17,041 bases of DNA, from positions 1 through 17,041 of the forward strand of contig DASUMP010000146.1 in NCBI GenBank assembly GCA_036277635.1. Reading direction: 5' to 3'. Within the stretch, counting starts at the first letter, position 1; every line of letters starts with the position of its first letter. The position numbers were made by a program, and so were the translations under genes. Shown here one piece after another: positions 1 through 7,450 of this stretch. The notes under the pieces are model-generated. The model saw only the letters and a list, made by a program, of their open reading frames with translations, was not told the DNA's origin and did no database searches. The stretch is from DASUMP01 sp036277635 (lineage in GTDB: Bacteria; Actinomycetota; Acidimicrobiia; IMCC26256; PALSA-610).

Positions 1-207
1 TTCCCGTTCCGGTTGCTCTCCGACGCCGACGAGCAGGTGGGCGTGCAGTACGAGGTGCGCGCGCCGGGAACCGAGAAGGTGCACTTCGCGAAGCGCATCG
101 CCTACCTGATCGATCCGAACGGGATCATCCGCAAGTCGTACGAAGTGAGCGACCCGGCGGGCTTCGCCGACGTCGCGCTCGCCGACCTGCGCGACCTCAC
201 GCGCTAG
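1..207 (+). CDS. Peroxiredoxin (AhpC/TSA/Bcp type), C-terminal part only
   Basis: The reading frame is already open at base 1 and ends at TAG 205-207, giving 68 residues of a protein that starts outside the window. What is visible fits the C-terminal half of a thioredoxin-fold peroxiredoxin: the segment PFRLLSDADEQVGVQYEV is the 'plLSDpdg.va..YgV' stretch that follows the peroxidatic region, and KRIAYLIDPNGIIRKSYEV is the typical 'R.tylID..G.i.k.y' strand pair. The catalytic cysteine lies upstream and cannot be checked. The family reduces hydrogen peroxide and alkyl hydroperoxides in the cytoplasm using thiol donors. The GTG/TTG/ATG codons near base 13 are not the true start, because homology continues to the left. 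Its stop codon shares the CTAG tetramer with the stop of the convergent SDR gene. Confidence 0.8.
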   Translation, partial: FPFRLLSDADEQVGVQYEVRAPGTEKVHFAKRIAYLIDPNGIIRKSYEVSDPAGFADVALADLRDLTR

Positions 208-977
208 ACCGCGGTCCAGCCGCCGTCGACCGAGAGCACCGCGCCGGTGACGAACGTCGATGCGTCGGACGCGAGGAACAGCAGTGCGCCATCGAGTTCG
301 TGCTCGACCCCCGCGCGTCCGAGGGGCGTGTTGCGGCGCATCCACCGCTCCTTGCGCTCGTCGTCGAACAGCGTTGTGTTCATCTCGGTCGGGAAGTAGC
401 CCGGCGCGAGCGCGTTGACCCGCACGCGTTGGCGCGCCCACTCCGCCGCGAGCTGGCGGGTGAGGTTCACGAGCCCGCCTTTTGACGCGACGTACGGAGC
501 GAGACCCGCGTTGACGCCGACGAGTCCGTACTGCGACGCGATGTTCACGATCGAACCGCCTTCGGGCTGTTCGACCATGACGCGCGCGGCGTGTTGCGCG
601 AGCGCGAACGGCGCGACGAGGTTCGTCTCGACGACCGAGCGGAACTCGTGGACCGGCAGCTCGAGCGCGGGTGCTTCGAACGACGCGCCGGCGTTGTTCA
701 CGAGGACGTCGACCTGGCCGTAGTGCTCGACCGCGCGTCCGACGACGAGCGCGGGCGCGGCCGGGTCGCTCAGATCGGCGGAGACCACGAGCGCGTCGGG
801 GAGCTCGTCGGCGAGCGCCGTGAGCCGTTCGACGCGCCGCGCCGTGAGCACCACGCGGGCACCGGCCCCCGCGAGCACGCGCGCGAAGCGGGCGCCGAGG
901 CCGCTGCTCGCGCCGGTGACGACCGCGACACGCCCGTCGAGGCGGAACAAAGCGGCGGCGTCGGGGAGATCGGGCAC
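204..977 (-). CDS. SDR-family NAD(P)-dependent oxidoreductase
   Basis: A classical short-chain dehydrogenase/reductase of 257 residues if the GTG at 977 is the start. Visible landmarks are the cofactor motif TGASSGLG (residues 21-28), NNAG (94-97), catalytic Ser148, Tyr162 and Lys166 in the YVASK segment, and PGYFPTEM after strand 6. The C-terminal SVDGGW is typical. The substrate cannot be inferred; such enzymes oxidise alcohols or reduce ketones with NAD(P)(H). Length matches the family norm. An ATG at 1034 would add 19 residues but would run past the start of the divergent epoxide hydrolase gene, so GTG 977 is preferred. No clear ribosome-binding site precedes it, which suggests a leaderless transcript. 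The gene converges on the peroxiredoxin with stop codons overlapping in CTAG. Confidence 0.85.
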   Translation of the reverse strand: MPDLPDAAALFRLDGRVAVVTGASSGLGARFARVLAGAGARVVLTARRVERLTALADELPDALVVSADLSDPAAPALVVGRAVEHYGQVDVLVNNAGASFEAPALELPVHEFRSVVETNLVAPFALAQHAARVMVEQPEGGSIVNIASQYGLVGVNAGLAPYVASKGGLVNLTRQLAAEWARQRVRVNALAPGYFPTEMNTTLFDDERKERWMRRNTPLGRAGVEHELDGALLFLASDASTFVTGAVLSVDGGWTAV

Positions 978-1002
978 GGCGGCGGAGAGTAGCGTCCGCC
1001 CG

Positions 1003-2154
1003 ATGACGAGCGACACGATCGACGACTTCCGCATCGAGGTCTCCGACGAGGAGATCGACGACCTGAGGGCCCGCCTGCGCGCGACGCGCTGGCCCGACCA
1101 GATCCCCGGTTCTGGGTGGGGATACGGCACCGACCTCGAGTACCTCCGCGACCTGTGCGAGTACTGGGCGAACACGTTCGACTGGCGGGCCCAAGAGGCG
1201 CGGTTCAACCGTTGGCCGCACCACCGCACCGAGATCGACGGCCACCCGGTGCACTTCATCCACGCGCGGTCGCCCGAGCCCGACGCGCTGCCGCTGTTGG
1301 TCACGCACGGGTGGCCGGGCTCCGTTGCGGAGTTCCTCGACGTCATCGAGCCGTTGCGCGACCCGCGCGCCCACGGCGGCGATCCCGCGCACGCGTTCCA
1401 CGTGGTGTGCCCGTCGATCCCCGGCTACGGGTGGTCGGGACCGACGCGCGAGCCCGGCTGGGACGTCCGTCGGGTCGCGGGGGCGTGGACGCAGCTGATG
1501 GCGCGACTCGGCTACGACCGCTACGGCGCGCAGGGCGGCGACTGGGGGTCGATGATCTCGGCGCAGGTCGGCCACCTCGACCCCGGACACGTCGTCGGGG
1601 TGCATCTCAACATGGTCGTCGCGTTCCCTCCGCCCGACGGCGGCGGCGAGCTGAGCGAGCAGGAGCAGCAAGACCTTGCCGACACGGCGGTGTTCCTGAA
1701 CGAGGGGTCCGCGTATCAGCAGATCCACGGCAAGAACCCGCAGACGCTCGGGTACGGGCTCACCGACTCACCGGCGGGACTCGCGAGCTGGATCGTCGAG
1801 AAGTTCCATGCGTGGACCGACCACGACGGCAACCTCGAAGACGCGATCGACCGCGACCACATCCTCACGAACCTGTCGGTCTACTGGTTCACCCGCACGA
1901 TCAACTCGTCGGTGCGCCTCTACTGCGAATCGCAACGGGCTGGACGGTTTCCCCCGTTCGACCGCGTCGAGGTACCCGTCGGCTGTGCGATCTTCCCGAA
2001 GGAGCTCGTGCGCGCGCCGCGTTCGTGGGCGGAGCACACGTTCAACGTGCAACGGTGGACGCGATTCGACCGGGGCGGTCACTTCGCGGCGCTGGAGGAA
2101 CCCGACCTGCTCATCGACGACGTCCGCGCCTTCTTCGGAGCCGTGCGCGCCTGA
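1003..2154 (+). CDS. Epoxide hydrolase (EHN-type alpha/beta hydrolase)
   Basis: A 383-residue protein with the two-part layout of the microsomal/juvenile-hormone epoxide hydrolase family: an EHN N-terminal region (about 7-115, with FRIEVSDEEIDDLRARL) followed by an alpha/beta-hydrolase fold. HGWPGS (102-107) forms the oxyanion region, the nucleophile is Asp180 in GGDWGS, the probable acid is Glu334 in FPKE, and the base is His360 in RGGHFAALEEPD. Tyrosines of the cap that would polarise the epoxide are plausible at Tyr238 and Tyr294. The reaction is hydrolysis of an epoxide to a vicinal diol through an ester intermediate; it is probably cytoplasmic because no signal peptide is seen. ATG 1003 is chosen because the EHN domain begins directly after it and GGAGAG lies at 984-989. 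Its last 76 bp overlap the 3' end of the opposing PAS-EAL gene. Confidence 0.88.
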   Translation: MTSDTIDDFRIEVSDEEIDDLRARLRATRWPDQIPGSGWGYGTDLEYLRDLCEYWANTFDWRAQEARFNRWPHHRTEIDGHPVHFIHARSPEPDALPLLVTHGWPGSVAEFLDVIEPLRDPRAHGGDPAHAFHVVCPSIPGYGWSGPTREPGWDVRRVAGAWTQLMARLGYDRYGAQGGDWGSMISAQVGHLDPGHVVGVHLNMVVAFPPPDGGGELSEQEQQDLADTAVFLNEGSAYQQIHGKNPQTLGYGLTDSPAGLASWIVEKFHAWTDHDGNLEDAIDRDHILTNLSVYWFTRTINSSVRLYCESQRAGRFPPFDRVEVPVGCAIFPKELVRAPRSWAEHTFNVQRWTRFDRGGHFAALEEPDLLIDDVRAFFGAVRA

Positions 2155-5100
2155 CCGTTCGTCGCGTGCGGCGGCGTGAACCACGGCTGGAGATCGGCTG
2201 CGGGGATCGCGGGCGACCACAGGTACCCCTGACCGGCATCGCATCCGAGCGCGCGGATCACTTCGAGGTTGCCGGCGGTCTCGACGCCTTCGGCGACCAC
2301 GTAGACGCCGAGCGCCTTCGCCATCGCGACCACTGCGGCGACGACCGCTTGCGACGCGTGGTCGGTGTCGATGTTCTGCACGAACGACCGGTCGATCTTC
2401 ACCTCGTCGATCGGGAGGTGCGTGATGTGCTGGAGCGACGAATACCCGGTTCCGAAGTCGTCGAGCGAGATCCGCACCCCGAGCCCGTGGATCGCAGTGA
2501 GCGCGACGCGTGCTGCGTCGATGTCGTCGAGGAGCATGTGCTCGGTGATCTCGAGGCAGAGCTGCTCGGGACGGATGCCGGTGCGGGCGAGCAGGTCGGC
2601 GACGAACGTGTCGAGTCCGACTGCCGTGAGGAGTTGTGGACCGATGTTCACCGATACGCGCCGGTCGGAGGCGTCGGGCCGGCTTGCGAGCTGCTCCACC
2701 GCCTTCGTCAGCACGAGCTCGTCGATCGCGTTGATCAGACCCGAGTCGCGGGCGACGGGGAGGAACTCGTCGGGGGGCACCAGACCCCGTTCGGGATGCG
2801 GCCAGCGGACCAGTGCCTCCAGCCCCACGAGCGATCCCGTGTCGGTGGCGATCTGGGGCTGGAACCAGGTCTGCAGCTCGCCGACGAGCAGGGCCCGGCG
2901 GATGTCCGACTCGAGGTCGAGACGTTGCTCCGCCATCCGTCGCATGGCCGCGTCGTAGATCTCGTAGCGATCGCCGCCGCGCTCCTTGCCCCAGCGCAGC
3001 GCGGTGTCGGCGTCGCGCAGCACTTCCAGCGGGTCGTCCCACTCCGCGCCGTCGACGGCCATGCCGATCGTCGCGGTCGTGATCAGCGCCTCGCCGCCGA
3101 GTACCAGTGGCTGCGCCAGTACACGCCGGACGCGCGTCGCGATCTCGACCGCCTCGTGCACGTCGACGACGCGTTCCGTGAGGATGGCGAAGTCGTCGGC
3201 CCCGAGATGTGCGACCGTGTCCTCGCTCCGCATCGTTGCGAGGAGGCGACGACCCACGGCGCGCAGCACCTCGTCGCCCACGGAGTGGCCGCGCGAGTTG
3301 TTCACGACCTTGAACCGGTCGAGGTTCACGAGCAGCAGTGCGATCTGGTGGCCGTGTCGTTGCTGCCAGGCGAGCGCCTGCGCGATGCGATCGAGCAACA
3401 GTGCCCGGTTGGCGAGGCCCGTGAGCGGATCGTGCAGCGAACGTCGCGTCAGCTCGGTCTCCGCGTGCATCCGGTCGACGGCGCTGGCGAGCACATTGGC
3501 GACCGCCTGGAGGAAGTGCAAGGCGTCGCTCTCGAACGGCTGGCTGTCCCGGCGCGCGATGCCGAGCACCCCGTACGGGGTCCGCGCGCCGCGCACGGCA
3601 ACCTCGGCGCACGACCGGGCGTCGGCGAACGACGGGTCGACGGCGGTGGCTCGGTCCGGGGTCAGCAGCGCGACCCGCGGGTTGCCGTCGTCGTCGGCGA
3701 GCCCGCCCGCGCGTCCCGGTTGGCGCGCCAGGGTCAGCCCGAGCGTGCGCGGCTGCCAGCCGTAGGTCGTCGTGAACTCGAGCTCGTCGTCGGAGGTGAC
3801 ACGCGCCGCGTACACGAACTCGACGCCGAGCGTCTCGGCGAGTGTGTGGGCGGCGACATCGAACAGGGTGGGGATCGATCCTTCGCGGAGCGCGCGCAAG
3901 CCGAGGCGCGCGATCGCTTGCTGCTGACGTGCGCCCCGCCGAGCCACCTGCTCGATGGTGCGACGCTCGGTGATGTCCCGGACGTTGAGCACGATTCCGT
4001 CGACGCCGCGCTGGTCGACTGGATACGTGGCGATGACGTCGAACCAACGCCACGTCCGATCGACATGCCGGAGCCGCACCTCGATCTGCACGGTGGTACC
4101 GGGAGCGTCAACCGCGCGCTGCATCGCCGCGCTCGCCTCGTCGATGTCATCAGGATGCACGAACGGCGCCACGTCGCCGTCGTCGTAACGCGAGTAGCCG
4201 AGGATGCGTTCGAGCGACGGGCTCCAGAACCGGAGCCGCCCGTCGCTGGCCAGCACGGCGATCACGTCGCCGGTGTGCTCGAGGATGGCGCGGAACCGGG
4301 CCTCGCTCGCCGCGAGCCGCTGTTCGAACGCGCGTCGCTCCCGGATGTCGAGCGCGGTCGACATCACGCCGCCGATGGCGCCCTCTGGGTTCCGCACCGG
4401 GACCGCGCGCACGAAGACGGGGATGAGGTCGCCGCTGCGGTGGGGCACCTCGAAGTCACCTTCGATCGTCTCACCGGCCCGGATGCGCGCGAACAGCTCG
4501 TTGCCGATCGCGCGCTGCTGCTCGGACGACAAGATCTCGACGGCCTGACGACCGATCACCTCGTCGGCGGTCCAACCGAAGAGGTCTTCGGCCTTGTCGT
4601 TCCAGTAGGTGATCGCGCCGGTCTCGTCGACGAGGTGGATCGCCAGCGGCACCTGTTCGGCGATGGTGGCCAAGAACCGGTTGTGAGCTTCGACGGCATG
4701 CCGGTCGGTGACGTCGCGGACGTTGACGACCATGCCGTTCACTGCGGGATCCGAGACGCGATTCGTCGCGATGCCTTCGACCCAACGCCAGGTGCCGTCG
4801 GCGTGCCGGATACGCCATTCCACCCGATGCTTCGACGCTCCCGACGTCGCGCGCGCCAGCTCGACGCGACAGCGCTCCACGTCGTCGGGGTGGGTGAGAT
4901 CGAAACCGTTCTTCCCGATGAGCTCGTCCGGTCGGTAGCCGGTGATGGCGAGCACGGTCTCGCTCGCGAACGTGATGGTGCCGTCGGGGTCGTTCACGAA
5001 GAAGGCGTCGGTTCCGTTGCGGACCAGTGCCGCGAACCGTGCCTCGCGTCGCACCAGCTCGGCGGCGAGGTTTTCGCGATCGAGGAGGTCGGCGGCGACA

Positions 5101-5912
5101 CCGACGTATCCGAGCACCATCCCGTCGTCGCCGCGCAGCGGGTGCAGCGTGAGGTGGATTCGCCCGAAGCTCCGGTCGCGTCGCGTGATCTGGATCGCGC
5201 CGTCCCACGTCGTCGACGCGGCGATCGCGTCGAGCGCCGCTTGGACGTCGGGGTCGCGCAAGGCGAGCAGGTTGCGTTCGTGGAGCGGGCGACCGATCGT
5301 CTCTGCTGCCGTCCAGCCCGTGAGCACTTCGGCGCCGTGGTTCCATGCGGTGACGCGGGCCTGGAGGTCGATTGCGAAGATTGCGATGGGCGCCGCGTCG
5401 AGCATCCCAGCCTGCGTTCGGAGCCACTGATCGGCTTCATGGCGCGCGGTCACGTCGGAGTGGAACGTGACGGCGCCGGTGCGAGCGTCCGCGACCTCGA
5501 GCGGGACGATCGCGAGATCGAACCAGCGTTGCTGGCCCGGAGCGTGGCACGGGTACTCGAGGACCGCGCCGCTGCTCCTGCCGTCGAGCACCGCGCGCAA
5601 CGCGTTGGCAACGACGCGGGCACCGTCGGAGTCGGGCCCCGCGGCCCGTTCGCAGGCTTCGAGGTAGCTGGTTCCGGGTCCGACACGCTCGGTCGCACCA
5701 CCGTTCGCGCGAGCGAAGTCCATCCAGCGGTCGTTGACGGCGACGATCGTGCCCGCGTGGTCGACGACGGCGACCTCGGCCGGGATCGCGGCGAGGAGCG
5801 CCGTGCACCCGCCGTCGATGATCGGGTCCGTCCGAGACGGACGAGCGAGGGTCAATGGGGCTCCCGGTCGTGCCCGCGGTCCTGCGGTCACGATCAGCAT
5901 CGGCCGCGCCAC
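2079..5912 (-). CDS. PAS5-GAF-GGDEF-EAL c-di-GMP signalling protein (degenerate GGDEF, intact EAL)
   Basis: A 1277-residue soluble signalling protein without membrane helices. Domains in order: PAS at about 35-155, 168-280, 290-405, 410-528 and 538-650, GAF at 662-815, GGDEF at 825-985 and EAL at 1000-1242. The EAL domain keeps all the expected catalytic residues: Glu1032 (EALVRW), Asn1089, Glu1121, Asp1151-Asp1152 (DDFGTG), Lys1172, Glu1208 (AEGVET) and Gln1228. The GGDEF signature is GADDF (904-908), and the first metal-binding Asp is Asn863; the inhibitory-site motif RSED (895-898) is kept. I infer a c-di-GMP phosphodiesterase, sensing small ligands or redox state through PAS/GAF, with a regulatory GGDEF. 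The start is GTG 5912; ATG 5900 is an alternative. A 36-residue tail after EAL is antisense to the epoxide hydrolase gene. Confidence 0.9.
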   Translation of the reverse strand: MARPMLIVTAGPRARPGAPLTLARPSRTDPIIDGGCTALLAAIPAEVAVVDHAGTIVAVNDRWMDFARANGGATERVGPGTSYLEACERAAGPDSDGARVVANALRAVLDGRSSGAVLEYPCHAPGQQRWFDLAIVPLEVADARTGAVTFHSDVTARHEADQWLRTQAGMLDAAPIAIFAIDLQARVTAWNHGAEVLTGWTAAETIGRPLHERNLLALRDPDVQAALDAIAASTTWDGAIQITRRDRSFGRIHLTLHPLRGDDGMVLGYVGVAADLLDRENLAAELVRREARFAALVRNGTDAFFVNDPDGTITFASETVLAITGYRPDELIGKNGFDLTHPDDVERCRVELARATSGASKHRVEWRIRHADGTWRWVEGIATNRVSDPAVNGMVVNVRDVTDRHAVEAHNRFLATIAEQVPLAIHLVDETGAITYWNDKAEDLFGWTADEVIGRQAVEILSSEQQRAIGNELFARIRAGETIEGDFEVPHRSGDLIPVFVRAVPVRNPEGAIGGVMSTALDIRERRAFEQRLAASEARFRAILEHTGDVIAVLASDGRLRFWSPSLERILGYSRYDDGDVAPFVHPDDIDEASAAMQRAVDAPGTTVQIEVRLRHVDRTWRWFDVIATYPVDQRGVDGIVLNVRDITERRTIEQVARRGARQQQAIARLGLRALREGSIPTLFDVAAHTLAETLGVEFVYAARVTSDDELEFTTTYGWQPRTLGLTLARQPGRAGGLADDDGNPRVALLTPDRATAVDPSFADARSCAEVAVRGARTPYGVLGIARRDSQPFESDALHFLQAVANVLASAVDRMHAETELTRRSLHDPLTGLANRALLLDRIAQALAWQQRHGHQIALLLVNLDRFKVVNNSRGHSVGDEVLRAVGRRLLATMRSEDTVAHLGADDFAILTERVVDVHEAVEIATRVRRVLAQPLVLGGEALITTATIGMAVDGAEWDDPLEVLRDADTALRWGKERGGDRYEIYDAAMRRMAEQRLDLESDIRRALLVGELQTWFQPQIATDTGSLVGLEALVRWPHPERGLVPPDEFLPVARDSGLINAIDELVLTKAVEQLASRPDASDRRVSVNIGPQLLTAVGLDTFVADLLARTGIRPEQLCLEITEHMLLDDIDAARVALTAIHGLGVRISLDDFGTGYSSLQHITHLPIDEVKIDRSFVQNIDTDHASQAVVAAVVAMAKALGVYVVAEGVETAGNLEVIRALGCDAGQGYLWSPAIPAADLQPWFTPPHATNGQARTAPKKARTSSMSRSGSSSAAK

Positions 5913-5972
5913 CGTCGATGCCGAGACATGTATTGCCCAGACGGAATGACTCGATTTCAGTCTTCGGGCAAC

Positions 5973-5990
5973 GTTGGCAACATTGCCAAC
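5973..5990. promoter_or_regulatory. Perfect 18-bp palindrome, candidate operator of the PAS-EAL gene
   Basis: GTTGGCAA-CA-TTGCCAAC: two 8-base arms that are exact reverse complements around a 2-base centre. On the minus strand a further half-site copy, GTTGCC, follows directly (positions 5967-5974). The element lies 60 bp upstream of the PAS-EAL start codon, in an unusually AT-richer stretch, and beyond the terminator-like hairpin of the upstream gene. Its size and symmetry are those of an operator for a dimeric regulator (TetR, LacI or GntR class), but I do not recognise a known consensus. Confidence 0.55.
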
Positions 5991-6001
5991 ATGCTGGGGC
6001 C

Positions 6002-6035
6002 GGAAGCGGACCCGGGGGTCAGCTCCCCGGCTTCC
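6002..6035 (-). terminator. Hairpin across the stop codon of the DUF2269-like gene
   Basis: Outer arms GGAAG (6002-6006) and CTTCC (6031-6035) enclose an inner stem CCGGGG (6012-6017) pairing with CCCCGG (6025-6030). The loop 6018-6024 contains the TGA stop (6019-6021) of the membrane-protein gene. There is no U-tract, as is common in high-GC actinomycetes. The internal bulge makes it imperfect, so terminator function is an inference. Confidence 0.45.
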
Positions 6036-6531
6036 AGATCATCAACGTGATGAGGGCGACGGTGAGCAGCTGCATCACCGCCCCGAACTTGGCTTGCTGA
6101 CCGCCGAGGCGTCCGAGCTCCGCGGCCTGCGGCGGTGGACCCCCGGCGGGCGGGCCCTGCGCCTCCATCTCGGCCAGCAACGCGATCATGCGGCGCTGGT
6201 TCTTGCGCAAGACGGCGTGCGCGATGCCGAGCGCGGCGGCGTAGAGGACGAACGAGAGTGTGATCCACGTGTCACTGAAGCTCCACGCGTCGTCGCTCGC
6301 GACGACGAGCAGGATGCCGCTCACCGGGATCGAGTAGATGAGGTACTCGGCGACCGACCCGACCGCGTAGTTCGCTTCGGCCACCGCGCGCCCGCCGGGC
6401 CCCGGGCGCTTCTTCGCCTGCAACCCGTAGAGGCCGTTCACGAACTGGCTGCCGATGCCGACCACCACGGCCAAGATGTGCAGCAAGAGCAGCACCTTGT
6501 AGACGTCGGACTCGGTTCCCGCTGCCAGCAT
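6019..6531 (-). CDS. DUF2269-like four-helix membrane protein
   Basis: A 170-residue integral membrane protein. Hydrophobic segments are at about 10-36 (VLLLLHILAVVVGIGSQFV), 60-78, 88-108 and 148-166. The first helix with its His18 and the C-terminal LMIWKPG match my memory of the DUF2269 family of predicted integral membrane proteins; its function is not known. A hydrophilic Pro/Gly-rich stretch (121-147) lies between helices 3 and 4. ATG 6531 is chosen because GAGGAGG sits about 7 nt upstream (minus strand) and the first helix follows at once; the longer in-frame ATG further upstream would add an unsupported polar leader. The gene is on the same strand as the PAS-EAL gene, but a hairpin and a palindrome in between suggest separate transcription. 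Confidence 0.75.
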   Translation of the reverse strand: MLAAGTESDVYKVLLLLHILAVVVGIGSQFVNGLYGLQAKKRPGPGGRAVAEANYAVGSVAEYLIYSIPVSGILLVVASDDAWSFSDTWITLSFVLYAAALGIAHAVLRKNQRRMIALLAEMEAQGPPAGGPPPQAAELGRLGGQQAKFGAVMQLLTVALITLMIWKPGS

Positions 6532-6591
6532 CGGCGTGCCTCCTCGTGACGAACGTCGCGCATTCCAGCACACCGAGGCGCGCGGCACGGG

Positions 6592-6617
6592 GTTTGTCCA
6601 CTGCTGGCCTCGGGAAC
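6592..6617 (+). promoter_or_regulatory. Candidate SigB/SigF-like promoter for the small membrane protein gene
   Basis: GTTT (6592-6595) is followed after 16 bases by GGGAAC (6612-6617). Actinobacterial general-stress sigma factors recognise approximately GTTT-N14-17-GGGTAY, so this has one mismatch in the -10 element. It would give a 5' leader of roughly 40 nt before ATG 6663. This was judged by eye, and such short motifs arise by chance. Confidence 0.28.
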
Positions 6618-6662
6618 CACGAGGGGTCAGCGACCATCGCCGATCGACCCCAGGAGGTCCCC

Positions 6663-6893
6663 ATGATGTTCGTCGTACGAGCCGCCCTGCTCGGACTCGC
6701 AGCGTTCGGAGCGAAGCACCTGTACGAGCGGTACCGGGAGCACGAGCCGCAGCTCCGAGAGCAGGGCCGCACGCTCACCGCCGACGTGCAGCGTCTCGCG
6801 AAGGACGCGACTCGCACTGCCGAGGACACGAAGTCGGCCGCCGCCGAGACGGCGTCCACCATGGTCGGCACCACCTCCACCGCAGGCATCTGA
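6663..6893 (+). CDS. Small single-helix membrane protein with a charged amphipathic tail
   Basis: A 76-residue protein that I do not recognise as a named family. Residues 2-18 (MFVVRAALLGLAAFGAK) form one short hydrophobic segment. It is followed by a highly charged helix (YERYREHEPQLREQGR...) and an Ala/Thr/Glu-rich region with a heptad-like pattern (ADVQRLAKDATRTAEDTKSAAAET), resembling YtxH-type or apolipoprotein-like stress proteins. An excellent ribosome-binding site, AGGAGGT (6652-6658), fixes ATG 6663 as the start. It is divergent from the DUF2269-like gene and closed by a strong hairpin 20 bp after its stop. A possible stress-sigma promoter lies upstream. Membrane association is inferred from the hydrophobic N-terminus. 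Confidence 0.72.
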   Translation: MMFVVRAALLGLAAFGAKHLYERYREHEPQLREQGRTLTADVQRLAKDATRTAEDTKSAAAETASTMVGTTSTAGI

Positions 6894-6913
6894 CCGTCGC
6901 GTCATCCTGAACG

Positions 6914-6950
6914 CGAAGGGGGCCGGCACCATCGGTGCCGGCCCCCTTCG
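6914..6950. terminator. Perfect 17-bp-stem hairpin between convergent genes (bidirectional terminator)
   Basis: CGAAGGGGGCCGGCACC (6914-6930), loop ATC, then its exact reverse complement (6934-6950). No U-tract follows on either strand. The position, 20 bp after the stop of the small membrane protein gene and 28 bp beyond the stop of the zinc-ribbon gene on the other strand, makes a bidirectional intrinsic terminator the best reading. Confidence 0.8.
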
Positions 6951-6978
6951 ACGCGTCGCGCCGGTGCTGGTGCGCTGC

Positions 6979-7341
6979 TCAGTGCGCGTCGTCGGCGCGC
7001 AGGCGCTCGAACCAGTTCGGTTGTTCGAGCAGCTCGTGGAACGCGAGCACGTCGTCGGGCGTGAACGGCGGCCCGGCGGGTCGCGGCTCACGCACCTCGG
7101 CGGGGTCGAGCCACACGACCGCGTAGATGCCGTCGTCGGCGAGGCGGCGGAGCTGGTCGCGTGTCAGCGGGTGCACCTGGCGGAGCCCGCAGCGCGGGCA
7201 CCGGAACGCCACGGTGCCGTCCGGTTCGCCCACGCGTCGGCGCACCGCGACGTCCTCGTCGGTCAGGCGGATCTCCCCGCACGCGTCGCAGCGGGTGCGG
7301 ATCACGACGGGGGCGGATGGCTGGGAGCTGCGTTCCTGCAT
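6979..7341 (-). CDS. Small zinc-ribbon protein of unknown function
   Basis: A 120-residue protein with two CxxC knuckles, CDACGE (Cys18, Cys21) and CPRCGL (Cys48, Cys51), separated by 26 residues; this is a classic zinc-ribbon that probably binds one Zn(II). The rest is polar, with a helix-prone C-terminus (FTPDDVLAFHELLEQPNWFERL). No enzyme motif is visible, so it may be a nucleic-acid- or protein-binding adaptor. ATG 7339-7341 is the first start in frame. It is divergent from the nucleosidase gene with a 109-bp gap in which I see no convincing promoter. The name of the family is unknown to me; small proteins of this layout are frequent in actinomycetes and are usually annotated as hypothetical. 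Confidence 0.72.
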   Translation of the reverse strand: MQERSSQPSAPVVIRTRCDACGEIRLTDEDVAVRRRVGEPDGTVAFRCPRCGLRQVHPLTRDQLRRLADDGIYAVVWLDPAEVREPRPAGPPFTPDDVLAFHELLEQPNWFERLRADDAH

Positions 7342-7450
7342 GTCGGCCGGGTACCCCCCGAACCGCGACCGGTAACCCGCCCAGGCCCTCGAGCGCGACG
7401 AGTGCGGAGATCCACGGGTCGACGCTCACCGTCGGTGGCACACTGCCCGC

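Noticed and set aside
2641..5430. Repeated similar DNA segments within the PAS region as possible recent DNA repeats
   Set aside because: The similarity is at protein level only, as expected for several diverged PAS domains, and no long identical DNA runs were found.
5913..5960. A sigma-70 promoter for the PAS-EAL gene in the AT-richer stretch (AATACA, CTGAAA)
   Set aside because: The hexamers match poorly and the spacing is 20 bp, so no promoter is called here although one is expected.
1116..6050. A 1644-codon open frame on the plus strand opposite the PAS-EAL gene
   Set aside because: Its translation is Arg/His/Asp-rich low-complexity text with no domain, typical of an antisense shadow in high-GC DNA; the minus strand encodes recognisable PAS, GAF and EAL domains.
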